In this document: positions 27,840 through 36,141 of the stretch, piece after piece
Layout: each line of letters starts with the position of its first letter
Position numbering within the stretch: the stretch's first letter is position 1
The notes under the pieces: generated by a model
What the model was told of the DNA's origin: nothing
What the model saw: only the letters and a program-made list of their open reading frames with translations
Database searches by the model: none
NCBI RefSeq assembly: GCF_003337485.1
Contig: NZ_QPJJ01000001.1
Span: 310,001 to 374,000 of the forward strand
DNA from: Saliterribacillus persicus
GTDB taxonomy: Bacteria; Bacillota; Bacilli; Bacillales; Amphibacillaceae
Reading direction: 5' to 3'
Length of the DNA: 64,000 nucleotides
Translations under genes and position numbers: made by a program

Positions 27840-28720
27840 GACTGATCCTCCTCTATGATGGAAATTTTACTTTCATCTGCTAGGGTCAGCTGACCACTAA
27901 TGACGATTTGATCTCCTGCTGCTAGTTCTTCAGATGTGATTGCAGTTATATCTGACTGCATTTCTTCCACTGTTATCTCAACTTTACTAACAGTTTCATC
28001 CTCATTTACTAGATAAACAAAGGTTTGTTCATTTTCTTCAACTAAGGATGTAGTTGGTACAAGTAAACTATCTGTATAAACTTTTTCTGGCACTGCCACG
28101 TGTGCAACAACTCCTGCGCGCACTCCTGCTTCTTCGTTATCAAGCGTAAGTGTAATCGAAAATAGACCAGTTTCTCCTGCTGTATTTGCGATATTTTCAA
28201 CTGTTGCTTGATAGCTTTTTGCATCTTCTGTTTTTTCAAAACTGACATTCAACTCTTCTAGGTCTTCAAATAAAGCAAGCTGCTCATTTGTAACCTGCAA
28301 ATCAAGGGTTATTGTATCCAAATCTAAAATGGTTAATAATGGATCTGAATTAGATACCATACCTCCTTCTTTTGCATTTAATCCAGATATAACTCCATCA
28401 GCTTGAGCTTCTATTTCAAATTCACGTCCATTTTCTACACTGGTTACAGTAGCTAAGAGGTCCTCTTCTTCCACTTCTTCACCATTATCTACTTCTATTT
28501 CTTCCAATTCTCCGGCCACCGGCGGGATAACTGGTGTTGTTTGATTCGGCATCGTCCGTGCAAGGTATGTACGCGTTACCTCTAAATCACCTTCTGTTAC
28601 TTCAGCAACTTCAACTGGTGCAACTCGTTCTACTTCTGTTTCTTCCTCGTCACTTTCATTCGAGCAGGCTACTAAAAATAATACAAACATACTAATTACA
28701 AGCCATTTTAAATTTTTCAT
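27836..28720 (-). CDS. RND adaptor (membrane fusion protein), lipoprotein
   Basis: 294 aa. Lipobox FLVACS (Cys19) anchors it outside the membrane. An acidic spacer leads into a lipoyl-like and barrel-sandwich region (GELEEIEVDNGEEVEEEDLL, then GVISGLNAKEGGMV) and a beta-barrel, with the usual hairpin very short. It is the HlyD/MFP partner of the RND pump encoded next with a 4-bp overlap. In Gram-positives such adaptors have no outer-membrane channel, so it probably tunes the pump. Its start follows the TetR stop directly. Confidence 0.88.
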   Translation of the reverse strand: MKNLKWLVISMFVLFLVACSNESDEEETEVERVAPVEVAEVTEGDLEVTRTYLARTMPNQTTPVIPPVAGELEEIEVDNGEEVEEEDLLATVTSVENGREFEIEAQADGVISGLNAKEGGMVSNSDPLLTILDLDTITLDLQVTNEQLALFEDLEELNVSFEKTEDAKSYQATVENIANTAGETGLFSITLTLDNEEAGVRAGVVAHVAVPEKVYTDSLLVPTTSLVEENEQTFVYLVNEDETVSKVEITVEEMQSDITAITSEELAAGDQIVISGQLTLADESKISIIEEDQS

Positions 28721-29620
28721 TTATTTTGTCCCCTCTCCATTTTGCTTTCTATTTAGTAAGTTATTTCTTAATTTTTTTGTTTCACTTTGTATGTCCCCTA
28801 CCGCTTCTAAATGGGTAAGCATACTATTTACAATAATTTCAGTTGGATTATCCTTGTTACTTTCTTCCTCTAATACTTTCAAAGCGTCTTTTATCTGTTT
28901 GTCTTCTTCCTTATTCAATTCCTTTTCTTTTAGCTTCCTATTGATTTTATTTAACAATTCACTGGTTGTTGCTTTATTATTCTCTTTTGTCTCACAGAAG
29001 GTGGCCGGGAACTTTAATTGACTCGGATTAAAAATCGGTGGAGATTGTTCGTTTATCATCGACATAACCGCACCATTAATTCTTTTTACAATAAAGATGG
29101 CTAAATCCTCTGCATCAAAATCCAAGTCGTGTAAGACCATCCATTTAAAATATCCTTGTAAAATTCCATCCGATTGAATACTAGCATCGACTAAGTATGG
29201 TTCTATTTTTTCTCCATACATGGAAGTTAAATTCATCGAAATCCATTCATAGCCTTGTTTATTTAGTTTTACAATAAGATCATTCATCTCATCGCCAAGT
29301 TGAACATTATCTCTTATATGTATCATGAGGTATTCTTTATGGTCTCTGAAGATTTGGAGAAGGATTTCTATTTGTTTTTCGAAGCGCTCTACAGGTTCGA
29401 TATCTAGTTCCTGTAAATATTCTAATTTCCCCATCACCATCGTGGTGTAGTAATCAAAAATAGCAAGTAACAGCTCATCCTTTGATTCAAAGTATAAATA
29501 GAACGCCCCCTTGGAAACTTCACTCTTTTTAGCGATTTCCTGAATTGAGGTTGCATGGAAGCCTTTAGTGGAAAAAAGCTTCAGACTTTCTTCAATGATT
29601 CGTTTCTTTTTCTCGTGCAT
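28721..29620 (-). CDS. TetR/AcrR-family repressor (YerO-like)
   Basis: 299 aa, longer than the usual 190-220. The N-terminal HTH reads GFHATSIQEIAKKSEVSKGAFYLYF (shown here in part: SIQEIAKKSEVSKG). The ligand domain runs to about 200, followed by a Lys/Glu-rich helical tail. It is first in an operon with the adaptor and pump, and a palindromic operator lies 67 bp upstream, so it should repress its own operon until a pump substrate binds. B. subtilis YerO, next to swrC, has similar length. Confidence 0.88.
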   Translation of the reverse strand: MHEKKKRIIEESLKLFSTKGFHATSIQEIAKKSEVSKGAFYLYFESKDELLLAIFDYYTTMVMGKLEYLQELDIEPVERFEKQIEILLQIFRDHKEYLMIHIRDNVQLGDEMNDLIVKLNKQGYEWISMNLTSMYGEKIEPYLVDASIQSDGILQGYFKWMVLHDLDFDAEDLAIFIVKRINGAVMSMINEQSPPIFNPSQLKFPATFCETKENNKATTSELLNKINRKLKEKELNKEEDKQIKDALKVLEEESNKDNPTEIIVNSMLTHLEAVGDIQSETKKLRNNLLNRKQNGEGTK

Positions 29621-29686
29621 ATCCTCCCTGCTTTCTAGTTACTCTATTGTTTACGTTTTATGTTTAGAAAAGTTTCGATTATTTTT

Positions 29687-29706
29687 ATGAATGACCGGTC
29701 AGTCAT
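29687..29706. promoter_or_regulatory. TetR-family operator
   Basis: ATGAATGACCGGTCAGTCAT is a 20-bp palindrome with a single mismatched pair and the TGACCGGTCA core typical of AcrR/QacR-like repressors. It lies upstream of the tetR-adaptor-pump operon. Confidence 0.8.
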
Positions 29707-29823
29707 TTCTTTTGATAGTTTACCATGGGTGTGAATATTGTGCAATTTAATTGTATGCGATGTATGGGAAATTTTTTAGCAGATGGAGAAATTTTTTTGG
29801 CGATGTAGCACGTGCATAAGGAA

Positions 29824-29845
29824 AGGGACCCTTAAAGGATCCCTG
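29824..29845 (-). terminator. Weak terminator after the acidic lipoprotein gene
   Basis: An imperfect 8-bp stem (AGGGACCC and GGATCCCT) followed on the minus strand by TTTCCTT, 12 bp after the stop codon. Confidence 0.5.
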
Positions 29846-29856
29846 TGATATTACTG

Positions 29857-30153
29857 TTATTCTTCTGTATTTTCTTCCATGCCAGTGTCTTCTTCACCTT
29901 CTGCTGGCGCTTCTTCTTCCATACCAGCATCCTCTTCACCTTCTGCTGGTGCTTCTTCTTCCATACCAGCATCTTCTTCACCTTCAGCCGGAGCTTCTTC
30001 TTCCATACCAGCGTCGTCTTCAGCTGGTGCTTCTTCTTCTACCGGTGGATTTTCTTCCATCGGCTCTTCTTCATCCTCCGCGCAACCAGCTAGTAAACCT
30101 ACAGATAGTGTTGTTGCTCCTATAAGGGATAACCATTTTTTGTTGATATTCAT
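29857..30153 (-). CDS. Small acidic lipoprotein with tandem repeats
   Basis: 98 aa. A signal peptide with lipobox LLAGCA (Cys24 approximately) is followed only by a Glu/Ala/Pro-rich tail, three 14-residue units of the form EEEAPAEGEEDAGM and partial copies. No folded domain is apparent; it may act as an anionic spacer on the cell surface. A good ribosome site (AAGGAGG) precedes the ATG. The plus-strand Ser/Ala-rich frame across the same bases is its antisense shadow. Confidence 0.75.
   Translation of the reverse strand: MNINKKWLSLIGATTLSVGLLAGCAEDEEEPMEENPPVEEEAPAEDDAGMEEEAPAEGEEDAGMEEEAPAEGEEDAGMEEEAPAEGEEDTGMEENTEE
29872..29997 (-). repeat. Three 42-bp tandem units within the lipoprotein gene
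   Basis: Units start at 29872, 29914 and 29956, with a fourth, shortened copy from 29998. Each codes for 14 residues, so copy-number changes keep the frame. Confidence 0.9.
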
Positions 30154-30355
30154 GTGTAATTCCTCCTTAATTGTTTTCTTAATACGTTGTACATATATAG
30201 CATACCCATGTACTTTTAATAATAATCCTATTTTCTATACATTTAACTTCTTATTAATATTTGTCATCTGAGTGTAATTTATTCATTAAATTGCAATATT
30301 TTCTAAATATTTTTTTACATTGCTGCAGTTATAATAAGTGAAAGGAGGAATGCCA

Positions 30356-31297
30356 TTGATCTTATTAACTCGTGAAAAAACAATGATTCACCACCAATTA
30401 GAAACGTTGCTCCCCCGTTTACCTACACATCACCCTTTTTACGAAAAAGTCTCTACCCGCTTTAAGCAAGAAGCTGCTGGGGCTTCTGGTGAAGCTTCAC
30501 TTGATTACTACCTTCGCTTCCTCAACTCTAACCTCCCTCTTTTGCATGGACTTCGCGTGTGTGATACCACTTTTAACTTTCAGATTGATACATTAATATT
30601 ATTTCCTAGCTTTATTTTGCTAATTGAAGTGAAAAATTATGCAGGTAATCTTATATTTCATCCAGCGAGCGGACTTTTAACACGCGAAATCGAAGGCGTG
30701 ATAGAAAGATTTTCTGACCCTACGGTGCAGGTTAACTTGCAGAAGCTGCAGCTGGCACAGTTTTTATCTGAGAGGGGCGTGACAGCACTCCCATTACATT
30801 CTCTTGTTGTATTTGCTAATTCGAAAGCATTGTTAGACGTCCAGGGAACATGCGCTGACGTTATTCTCCATGAAAAGCTGTTGGATAGAATTGCGGAGCT
30901 AGAAATGAAATACAAGGGGAAGGCACGTGAGATTCGGGAACTTGTTCAAATCGGAAAGCTACTGGCAGCTTCCCATAAACCGAAACAGGCAGATGTGATG
31001 ACTTATTATGGCTTGTCTTTAGAGGATTTGGTTTTAGGTGTGAGGTGCTCTAGTTGTCGCTCTTCGATCATGAACCGAACTCATGGGAGGTGGATTTGTC
31101 CACAATGCGCATGCAGTAATCCTCACGCACACATTAGTGCATTACAGGATTGGAAGGTTTTATTTGGGGAGAGAATTACAGCAAGACAGGCCTGTTCGTT
31201 TTTGGGCCTGGGTAAATTAAGGACCGCGAGAAGGTTATTATTAGCTATGTGTAGAGCTGAAGGGGATAGAAATTCGAGATATTATAGATTACCGTAG
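30356..31297 (+). CDS. NERD-domain protein with C-terminal zinc ribbon
   Basis: 313 aa from TTG at 30356, which sits seven bases after AAAGGAGG; the ATG at 30350 is too close and the GTG at 30338 lies before the ribosome site. Residues about 45-165 form a NERD (nuclease-related) domain with FQIDTLILFPSFILLIEVKNYAGN, keeping the Asp and Glu-x-Lys of PD-(D/E)xK folds. A ribbon with CSSCRS and CPQC (about 230-255) could bind zinc. Role unknown; DNA or RNA handling is likely. It ends before the 21-bp repeat array. Confidence 0.8.
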   Translation: MILLTREKTMIHHQLETLLPRLPTHHPFYEKVSTRFKQEAAGASGEASLDYYLRFLNSNLPLLHGLRVCDTTFNFQIDTLILFPSFILLIEVKNYAGNLIFHPASGLLTREIEGVIERFSDPTVQVNLQKLQLAQFLSERGVTALPLHSLVVFANSKALLDVQGTCADVILHEKLLDRIAELEMKYKGKAREIRELVQIGKLLAASHKPKQADVMTYYGLSLEDLVLGVRCSSCRSSIMNRTHGRWICPQCACSNPHAHISALQDWKVLFGERITARQACSFLGLGKLRTARRLLLAMCRAEGDRNSRYYRLP

Positions 31298-31305
31298 GAA
31301 GGATA

Positions 31306-31452
31306 AATTGTCATGAAGGGCTTGTATTTGGCCATGAAATCTGGCTGTTTGGTCATGAATTTTCAAATTTTGGCCGAGTATCAAATAGGTTTGGTTATGA
31401 ACTTATAAAATTTTGTCATGAACCTTCACGAATTGGCCATGAAAGACAAAAT
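31306..31452. repeat. Array of seven degenerate 21-bp units (family 1, copy A)
   Basis: Units start at 31306, 31327, 31348, 31369, 31390, 31411 and 31432. Each begins with a version of TTTGGCCATGAA followed by about nine free bases. The period is exactly 21 with no indels, although the variable halves differ freely. It lies between the NERD gene and the fabZ terminator. The same family occurs at 54726-54872. Confidence 0.85.
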
Positions 31453-31479
31453 CCAGCACCCAAATAACAGGTGCTGGAT
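31451..31479. terminator. Bidirectional terminator between NERD gene and fabZ
   Basis: ATCCAGCACC and GGTGCTGGAT make a perfect 10-bp stem, followed on plus by CTTTTTTATTT and on minus by TTTTGTCTTT. Confidence 0.85.
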
Positions 31480-31484
31480 CTTTT

Positions 31485-31901
31485 TTATTTTACTGCGAAT
31501 GTAATTTCCGCTTCACATGCCAATTCACCGTCTACGGTTGCGATGGCTTTTCCTTTTCCGATTGGACCCTTTACTCGAATGATCTCTACTTCAAGATTTA
31601 GTGTGTCACCTGGCTTTACTTGGCGCTTGAATCGACATTTATCAATTCCTGCTAAGAAGCCGATTTTACCACGATTACCATCCTTGCTTAAAATAGATAC
31701 TGCACCAACCTGTGCTAATGCTTCTACAATTAAAACACCTGGCATTACAGGATAATCTGGAAAGTGACCTTGAAAGAAAGGTTCATTTATTGTGACATTC
31801 TTCTTTCCGACAATGCGCTTTTCCTCTATTTCTAAAATTTGATCGACTAGTAAGAATGGATAGCGGTGCGGAATAATTTCTTTAATCTCTTGTACGTCCA
31901 T
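31485..31901 (-). CDS. fabZ: 3-hydroxyacyl-[acyl-carrier-protein] dehydratase FabZ
   Basis: 138 aa, the usual size. A hot-dog fold with active-site His46 ([12 protein letters not shown]) and Glu60 (LIVEALAQ). It removes water from 3-hydroxyacyl-ACP in the fatty-acid elongation cycle in the cytoplasm. The position next to flhP/flhO and mbl is the normal bacillus order. A terminator follows immediately. Confidence 0.97.
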   Translation of the reverse strand: MDVQEIKEIIPHRYPFLLVDQILEIEEKRIVGKKNVTINEPFFQGHFPDYPVMPGVLIVEALAQVGAVSILSKDGNRGKIGFLAGIDKCRFKRQVKPGDTLNLEVEIIRVKGPIGKGKAIATVDGELACEAEITFAVK

Positions 31902-31989
31902 AGCTGACTGAGCTCCTCTCGATTATAAACATTTCTTTATGAGTATACCAAATTTGGTCATCATATGAAATATTGCTCTACCATAAAAA

Positions 31990-32017
31990 AAGCCAATCAT
32001 CCATGAATGATTGGCTT
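31990..32017 (-). terminator. Terminator of the flagellar operon
   Basis: AAGCCAATCAT, loop of six, ATGATTGGCTT, then TTTTTTATGG on the minus strand, right after the EpuA-like gene. Confidence 0.9.
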
Positions 32018-32021
32018 GCTA

Positions 32022-32351
32022 TTATCCTTCACCGAGCACTATATCTATGATATGCTGCCAGGTTTCTATTCGTAAGACATCTAGTGGGCTGCCATCTCCT
32101 AGTATGCTAAAGCCAACGATTAAGCCTATGAGCAAGGCAAAAAGACAGAGAACAATCAAAATTAAGAGCTTTAGCCAAATAGGAATTACTCGGCGGATTG
32201 CTTTCTTCTGTTGTTTTTTCTCTTGTCTGCTTTGTTTCTTTTCTGCTTTTTCATCTTTCGTTACTTTTTTTTCGTGTTTAGCTTCTTTGGGCAGTAACGT
32301 CTGATTTTTTTTAGCTCGCATTTTTTTATTCTCGTTTTTTTGCGTTGTCAT
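32022..32351 (-). CDS. EpuA-like small membrane protein ('RNA polymerase subunit beta' family)
   Basis: 109 aa from the ATG at 32351, which has AAGGAG nine bases upstream; an upstream ATG at 32378 has no such site. The first 65 residues are Lys/Glu/Gln-rich and basic, followed by one membrane helix (about 70-92) and the conserved end LGDGSPLDVLRIETWQHI. This matches the EpuA family (PF11772), often mislabelled as DNA-directed RNA polymerase subunit beta. The function is not established. It ends the operon with flhP and flhO. Confidence 0.8.
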   Translation of the reverse strand: MTTQKNENKKMRAKKNQTLLPKEAKHEKKVTKDEKAEKKQSRQEKKQQKKAIRRVIPIWLKLLILIVLCLFALLIGLIVGFSILGDGSPLDVLRIETWQHIIDIVLGEG

Positions 32352-32410
32352 ACAGAGTAACTCCTTACTTACCATCAATTTAAATCGAATCTATCTTTAA
32401 AAAGGATGAT

Positions 32411-33238
32411 TTATCTTAATTGGTTAATGAGACCTTTCATCTGATCATGCATTGACACCGTACGTCCATTAAACTGGTATGCACGTTGTGTTTGAGTCAA
32501 TTCAGTCATCTGCTTAGCCATATCTACATTAGACGCTTCTAATGCGCCAGCTTGTACATTTATCTCTCCCGCACCAACAGCATCAATTATATCTGCTAAT
32601 GGGTAAGTTGCAAGTGATGCTTCAGATAGACGAAACATATTATCACCAGTTGCTTCAAGCATTCTCGGACGAGTAGCTTCTACAATCGTAAGCTGACCTT
32701 CTACCTGTTGCTCTCCACCACGAGTAACTAAAATTTCACCATTTGATGATACTTGGATAGATTCCATATTTGGATCTAACATAATTGGACCATCTTCGCC
32801 CATAACCGGGTGCCCATCAGAAGTGGAAAGCATCACTTGATCATTTTCCATCGGTTGCAAATAAAAGTTACCAGAACGTGTATAACGGGTTTCTTCTATC
32901 CCATTCTCTGTAACATTTAATTGAAACATATGATTTGGCTCAAGTAACGCAATATCAAGACCACGATTCGTTGTTTGAATCGAACCTTGATCAAGGTTTA
33001 TATTGGTATGGCCAAGCATTGCTCCTGTTCCCATCCGCAATCCTTCAGGTGTAAGACGGCCTGCTTCATTTGTCGGATCGTCTTCGATATTTAGTTGTTG
33101 ACTGAGTAAAGAAGAGAAATTTGACTCGCGAGTCTTATACCCGTTTGTATTAATATTAGCGACATTATGTCCAATAACATCTAATCGTTTTTGTAACTGC
33201 CCCATTGTTACGGCAGCTTGCATGGTCATGCGTGTCAT
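32411..33238 (-). CDS. flhP: Flagellar hook/rod protein FlhP (FlgF/FlgG family)
   Basis: 275 aa from ATG 33238 (GGAG ten bases upstream); a GTG at 33244 is possible but only four bases from the site. The N-terminal MGQLQKRLDVIGHNVANINTNGYK and the C-terminal coiled motif near LTQTQRAYQFNGRTVSM are the D0 helices shared by rod and hook proteins. It is exported by the flagellar type III system and forms part of the distal rod. It lies 30 bp after flhO, as in B. subtilis. Confidence 0.92.
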   Translation of the reverse strand: MTRMTMQAAVTMGQLQKRLDVIGHNVANINTNGYKTRESNFSSLLSQQLNIEDDPTNEAGRLTPEGLRMGTGAMLGHTNINLDQGSIQTTNRGLDIALLEPNHMFQLNVTENGIEETRYTRSGNFYLQPMENDQVMLSTSDGHPVMGEDGPIMLDPNMESIQVSSNGEILVTRGGEQQVEGQLTIVEATRPRMLEATGDNMFRLSEASLATYPLADIIDAVGAGEINVQAGALEASNVDMAKQMTELTQTQRAYQFNGRTVSMHDQMKGLINQLR

Positions 33239-33268
33239 CCACACTCGACTCCTTTTTTAAATAACGTT

Positions 33269-34093
33269 TTATCCAAGACGACCGAGTTCATTAACAGCCT
33301 TTTCCAAACTTCTATCATAAGCTTGCACCATTTTTTGATTGGCTTCAAAATTACGATAAGCTTCCATCATTTGCACCATAGTTTGTCCTGTATCCACATT
33401 AGAATTTTCTAAATAACGTTGTTGCACATTAAATTGAAGCAAAGCGTTGTCTCTTGCATCAACAAGTGCAGCCGCTCCTTCGTCTAACTGAAACATATCT
33501 TGTTCATTTTTAGTTAATTGATTTGGATCATCACTATAAGCTAATGCTAAAGGGATTTCTGCACCGTCTATCATTACATTTCCTTCAGACGAAACGGAAA
33601 AATCAAGACCATCTGTATTAATCGGATTGCCATCATCATCTAAGACATAAAGTCCTTGATTTGTTGTTAAATTGCCGTCACCATCAACAGTGAAGTTACC
33701 GTTTCGCGTATAACGAACGTCACCTTCTTCGTTTTGAACAGTAAAGAACACTGTGCCAGATTCATCCGGGGTTTCCCCTTCTACAATCGCAAGATCTGAC
33801 ATCATGCCCGTTTCACGAAGCGATCCTTGAACAAAATCAGGGATCGTTTCCTGTACATAAACACCGCTATTAATGGCACCAATTTCTGACATGCTGCCAA
33901 AAGACAAATTTCGTTTTACCGGAATATCTTGATTTTCCATGCGATGAAGTAACAGCTCAGGAAAAGCACGTAAAGTAGTTTGATCCTGCTTATATCCAGG
34001 CGTCAATGAATTTGTCATGTTATTTGATAATACTTCTTGACGTCTTTGCTGTGCCATCATGCCGGAAGTCGCAGTATAAAATCCTCTTAACAC
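33269..34093 (-). CDS. flhO: Flagellar hook-basal body protein FlhO
   Basis: 274 aa. MLRGFYTATSGMMAQQRRQ and LSNNMTNSLTPGYK form the amino-terminal rod motif, and MVQMMEAYRNFEANQKMV the C-terminal helix. It is a FlgG-like rod component exported through the flagellar apparatus. It follows mbl by 40 bp and precedes flhP, so the cell-shape gene and the two rod genes may share a transcript. Its presence implies motility. Confidence 0.93.
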   Translation of the reverse strand: MLRGFYTATSGMMAQQRRQEVLSNNMTNSLTPGYKQDQTTLRAFPELLLHRMENQDIPVKRNLSFGSMSEIGAINSGVYVQETIPDFVQGSLRETGMMSDLAIVEGETPDESGTVFFTVQNEEGDVRYTRNGNFTVDGDGNLTTNQGLYVLDDDGNPINTDGLDFSVSSEGNVMIDGAEIPLALAYSDDPNQLTKNEQDMFQLDEGAAALVDARDNALLQFNVQQRYLENSNVDTGQTMVQMMEAYRNFEANQKMVQAYDRSLEKAVNELGRLG

Positions 34094-34133
34094 TAGCTAC
34101 ACCCTCTTTTGTTGATCCAAATTTTAATATATA

Positions 34134-35132
34134 TTAAACGACTGATTTTTCTATTTTGTGAATGTTATCAAGCATAATTCCTGTACCTTTTGCTACACAA
34201 TTCATTGGTTCATCTGCTAGTAACACTGGTACTTTTAATTCTTCCGCTAACAGCTGGTCTAAACCATGTAGTAAAGCTCCACCACCGGTTAAAATAACGC
34301 CGCGATCAATAATATCTGCGGATAGCTCTGGTGGTGTTTTCTCTAGTACAGTCTTTGCGGATTGGACGATTAAAGCAATCGACTCACGAAGTGCCTCTTC
34401 TACTTCCTCCGAACGAATCGTAATGGTTCGTGGTAGACCTGAAACCATATCACGTCCACGAATATCTATTTCTTCGTTACGAGAACCTTGGAATACGGTT
34501 GCTACATTTAATTTAATATCTTCCGCCGTTCGGTCACCAATTAGCATTTTATATTTACGTTTTACATATTGTAAAATTTCACCGTCAAATTTATCACCGG
34601 CCATTTTTATCGACTGTGCTGTTACGATATCGCCCATAGATAATACTGCGATATCTGTTGTGCCACCACCAATATCTACAACCATGTTTCCACTTGGTTG
34701 AAAAATATCCATGCCTGCACCAATTGCTGCCACTTTTGGTTCTTCTTCTAAGTATATGCGCTTGCCGCCGGATTTCTCAGCTGCTTCCTTAATTGCTTTT
34801 TGCTCGACCTTTGTTATGTTTGTAGGGCAGCAAATTAACATTCTTGGCTTGGATAAAAATCCTTTTACATTTATTTTGTTTATAAAATAACGTAACATTG
34901 CTTCTGTTACATCAAAATCTGCTATAACACCATCTTTAAGAGGTCTGATCGCTTCGATGTTCCCAGGTGTACGCCCAACCATGCGCCTTGCTTCTTCACC
35001 GACTTCTAAAACCTTACCTGTATTTCTGTCCATCGCTACTACTGATGGTTCATCTAATACAATGCCTTTACCTTTTACATGAATTAATACATTAGCCGTT
35101 CCTAAATCTATACCTATGTCCCTAGAAAACAT
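34134..35132 (-). CDS. mbl: Actin-like rod-shape protein Mbl
   Basis: 332 aa. Actin-fold phosphate loops IGIDLGTANVLIH (7-19) and VVDIGGGTTDIAVLSMGDI (about 157-175), and adenosine motif ILTGGGALLHGLD. It polymerises on ATP under the membrane and guides the elongasome that builds the cylindrical wall. Gene order (spoIIID upstream, flhO downstream) identifies Mbl rather than MreB or MreBH. The start is an ATG with GGGAGGAT upstream. Confidence 0.96.
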   Translation of the reverse strand: MFSRDIGIDLGTANVLIHVKGKGIVLDEPSVVAMDRNTGKVLEVGEEARRMVGRTPGNIEAIRPLKDGVIADFDVTEAMLRYFINKINVKGFLSKPRMLICCPTNITKVEQKAIKEAAEKSGGKRIYLEEEPKVAAIGAGMDIFQPSGNMVVDIGGGTTDIAVLSMGDIVTAQSIKMAGDKFDGEILQYVKRKYKMLIGDRTAEDIKLNVATVFQGSRNEEIDIRGRDMVSGLPRTITIRSEEVEEALRESIALIVQSAKTVLEKTPPELSADIIDRGVILTGGGALLHGLDQLLAEELKVPVLLADEPMNCVAKGTGIMLDNIHKIEKSVV

Positions 35133-35332
35133 GAAAAATTGATCCTCCCTGCTTCATTCAATTGCTTCGTATCCGTACTTGAACACAATGCCTCTAAATA
35201 TATATGATAGCATAAATTACAAGTACTGTGTTACCACATTTTATCAAATAAGTGAATTTTTTTGTTTAATTAGACAAAAAGACGGGAATATGTAGATATT
35301 TGGCGATTGAATAAGAATTGGGAGGAATATTT

Positions 35333-35608
35333 TTATTTCATTTGTAGAGGCTGATCCTTCTCTTTTAATTTATATTTCATTTTAGTGGCCTCACCCCCGC
35401 GCAAATGTCGAATAGACTTATGATGATCTAATATTACTTTTACTTCTTTTGCTAAAGTGGGATGAAGCTCTGGTAAACGCTCTGTCAGATCTTTATGAAC
35501 CGTACTTTTAGACACACCAAACTCTTTTGCTATCACTCGAACCGTTTTCTTTGTTTCTAAAATGTATTTCGCAATCTTGATGGTTCGATCTTTGATGTAA
35601 TCGTGCAC
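35333..35608 (-). CDS. spoIIID: Stage III sporulation transcriptional regulator SpoIIID
   Basis: 91 aa, starting with GTG at 35608 behind GGGAGGCG. The helix-turn-helix is TVRVIAKEFGVSKSTVHKDL (23-42), followed by the basic C-terminal helix. In B. subtilis it is made in the mother cell under sigma-E and both activates and represses mother-cell genes, including sigK. Size and context, just upstream of mbl, match. I did not find a convincing sigma-E promoter by eye. Confidence 0.96.
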   Translation of the reverse strand: MHDYIKDRTIKIAKYILETKKTVRVIAKEFGVSKSTVHKDLTERLPELHPTLAKEVKVILDHHKSIRHLRGGEATKMKYKLKEKDQPLQMK

Positions 35609-35972
35609 CGCACTCGCCTCCCTATGTTGTAAAAAGTCTTAGGCGCAACTGAGACAAGTAGAAAATTGAAAGAGAATAGTCATTATACCAATACAAAGAA
35701 TGAGATTATCCAACGCCAGCTGACCTTATTTTTAGAAAAACGGATCTTTTACCACTTTCAAATGGCGTTAACCCCTGTTTTTCTTATCCTATAACCCCTA
35801 CCTGCATACCGTTTTAAACAAAAGAATTAGTTAGCACTCAGAAGGATAAATAGTTTGTATCAGTTTATTAGTCAAGTTCGGGTATTATGATTAAAAAATA
35901 GTCGTCCAAGCCTATATATAGCCTGTCTTTATCATTGATCTTTCATTTTTTACACTATTTTCGCCCATAGAA
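35609..35972. other. Intergenic region upstream of spoIIID
   Basis: No gene seen. It must hold the spoIIID promoter, which I could not fix to a clear sigma-E match. The minus-strand sequence has AGGGGTTA twice, about 20 bp apart near 35765-35795, of unknown meaning. Confidence 0.4.
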
Positions 35973-36001
35973 AAAGCACAGGTAAGGGGTACCTGCGCTT
36001 T
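35973..36001 (-). terminator. Terminator after the 43-codon ORF
   Basis: AAAGC(A)CAGGTA and TACCTG(C)GCTTT pair over 12 positions with one mismatch and are followed on minus by TTCTATGGG. It lies nine bases beyond the stop of the small ORF at 36010-36141, which supports that ORF being a real transcript. Confidence 0.75.
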
Positions 36002-36009
36002 AAAATATC

Positions 36010-36141
36010 TTAACCAATATCTCCATAGTCCGGATCCATGTGTCTTGCTAAGTCCACGTCATCCACACTACCTTCAAGACCAAAAAAACCTAATATTAAG
36101 AATGCTCCAAAAAATAATTTCAAACCTAATTTTCCTTTCAT
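36010..36141 (-). CDS. Small 43-aa peptide with hydrophobic N-terminus, unknown
   Basis: ATG at 36141 preceded by GGAGGG with seven bases between, stop at 36010, and a terminator nine bases on. The peptide starts MKGKLGLKLFFGAFLILG, a short basic-hydrophobic segment like a signal peptide or small membrane helix, and ends in an acidic tail with DDVDLARHMDPDYGDIG. It could be a secreted signalling pro-peptide, a tiny membrane protein or a sporulation peptide; I know no homologue. It stands alone between spoIIID and spoIIQ. Codon pattern, RBS and terminator make it more convincing than a chance frame. Confidence 0.6.
   Translation of the reverse strand: MKGKLGLKLFFGAFLILGFFGLEGSVDDVDLARHMDPDYGDIG

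Noticed and set aside
29879-30271. Ser/Ala-rich 130-codon plus-strand ORF
   Set aside because: Exact antisense of the repeat lipoprotein; no ribosome site and composition explained by the 42-bp repeats.
31306-31452. CRISPR array
   Set aside because: Units are 21 bp with degenerate halves, no 25-40 bp repeat with unique spacers, and no cas genes in the window.
34162-34701. 179-codon plus-strand ORF
   Set aside because: Antisense shadow of mbl, with no start signal and no recognisable protein.
35609-35720. Sigma-E promoter of spoIIID
   Set aside because: Expected from B. subtilis, but I found no -35/-10 pair that fits well enough to report.
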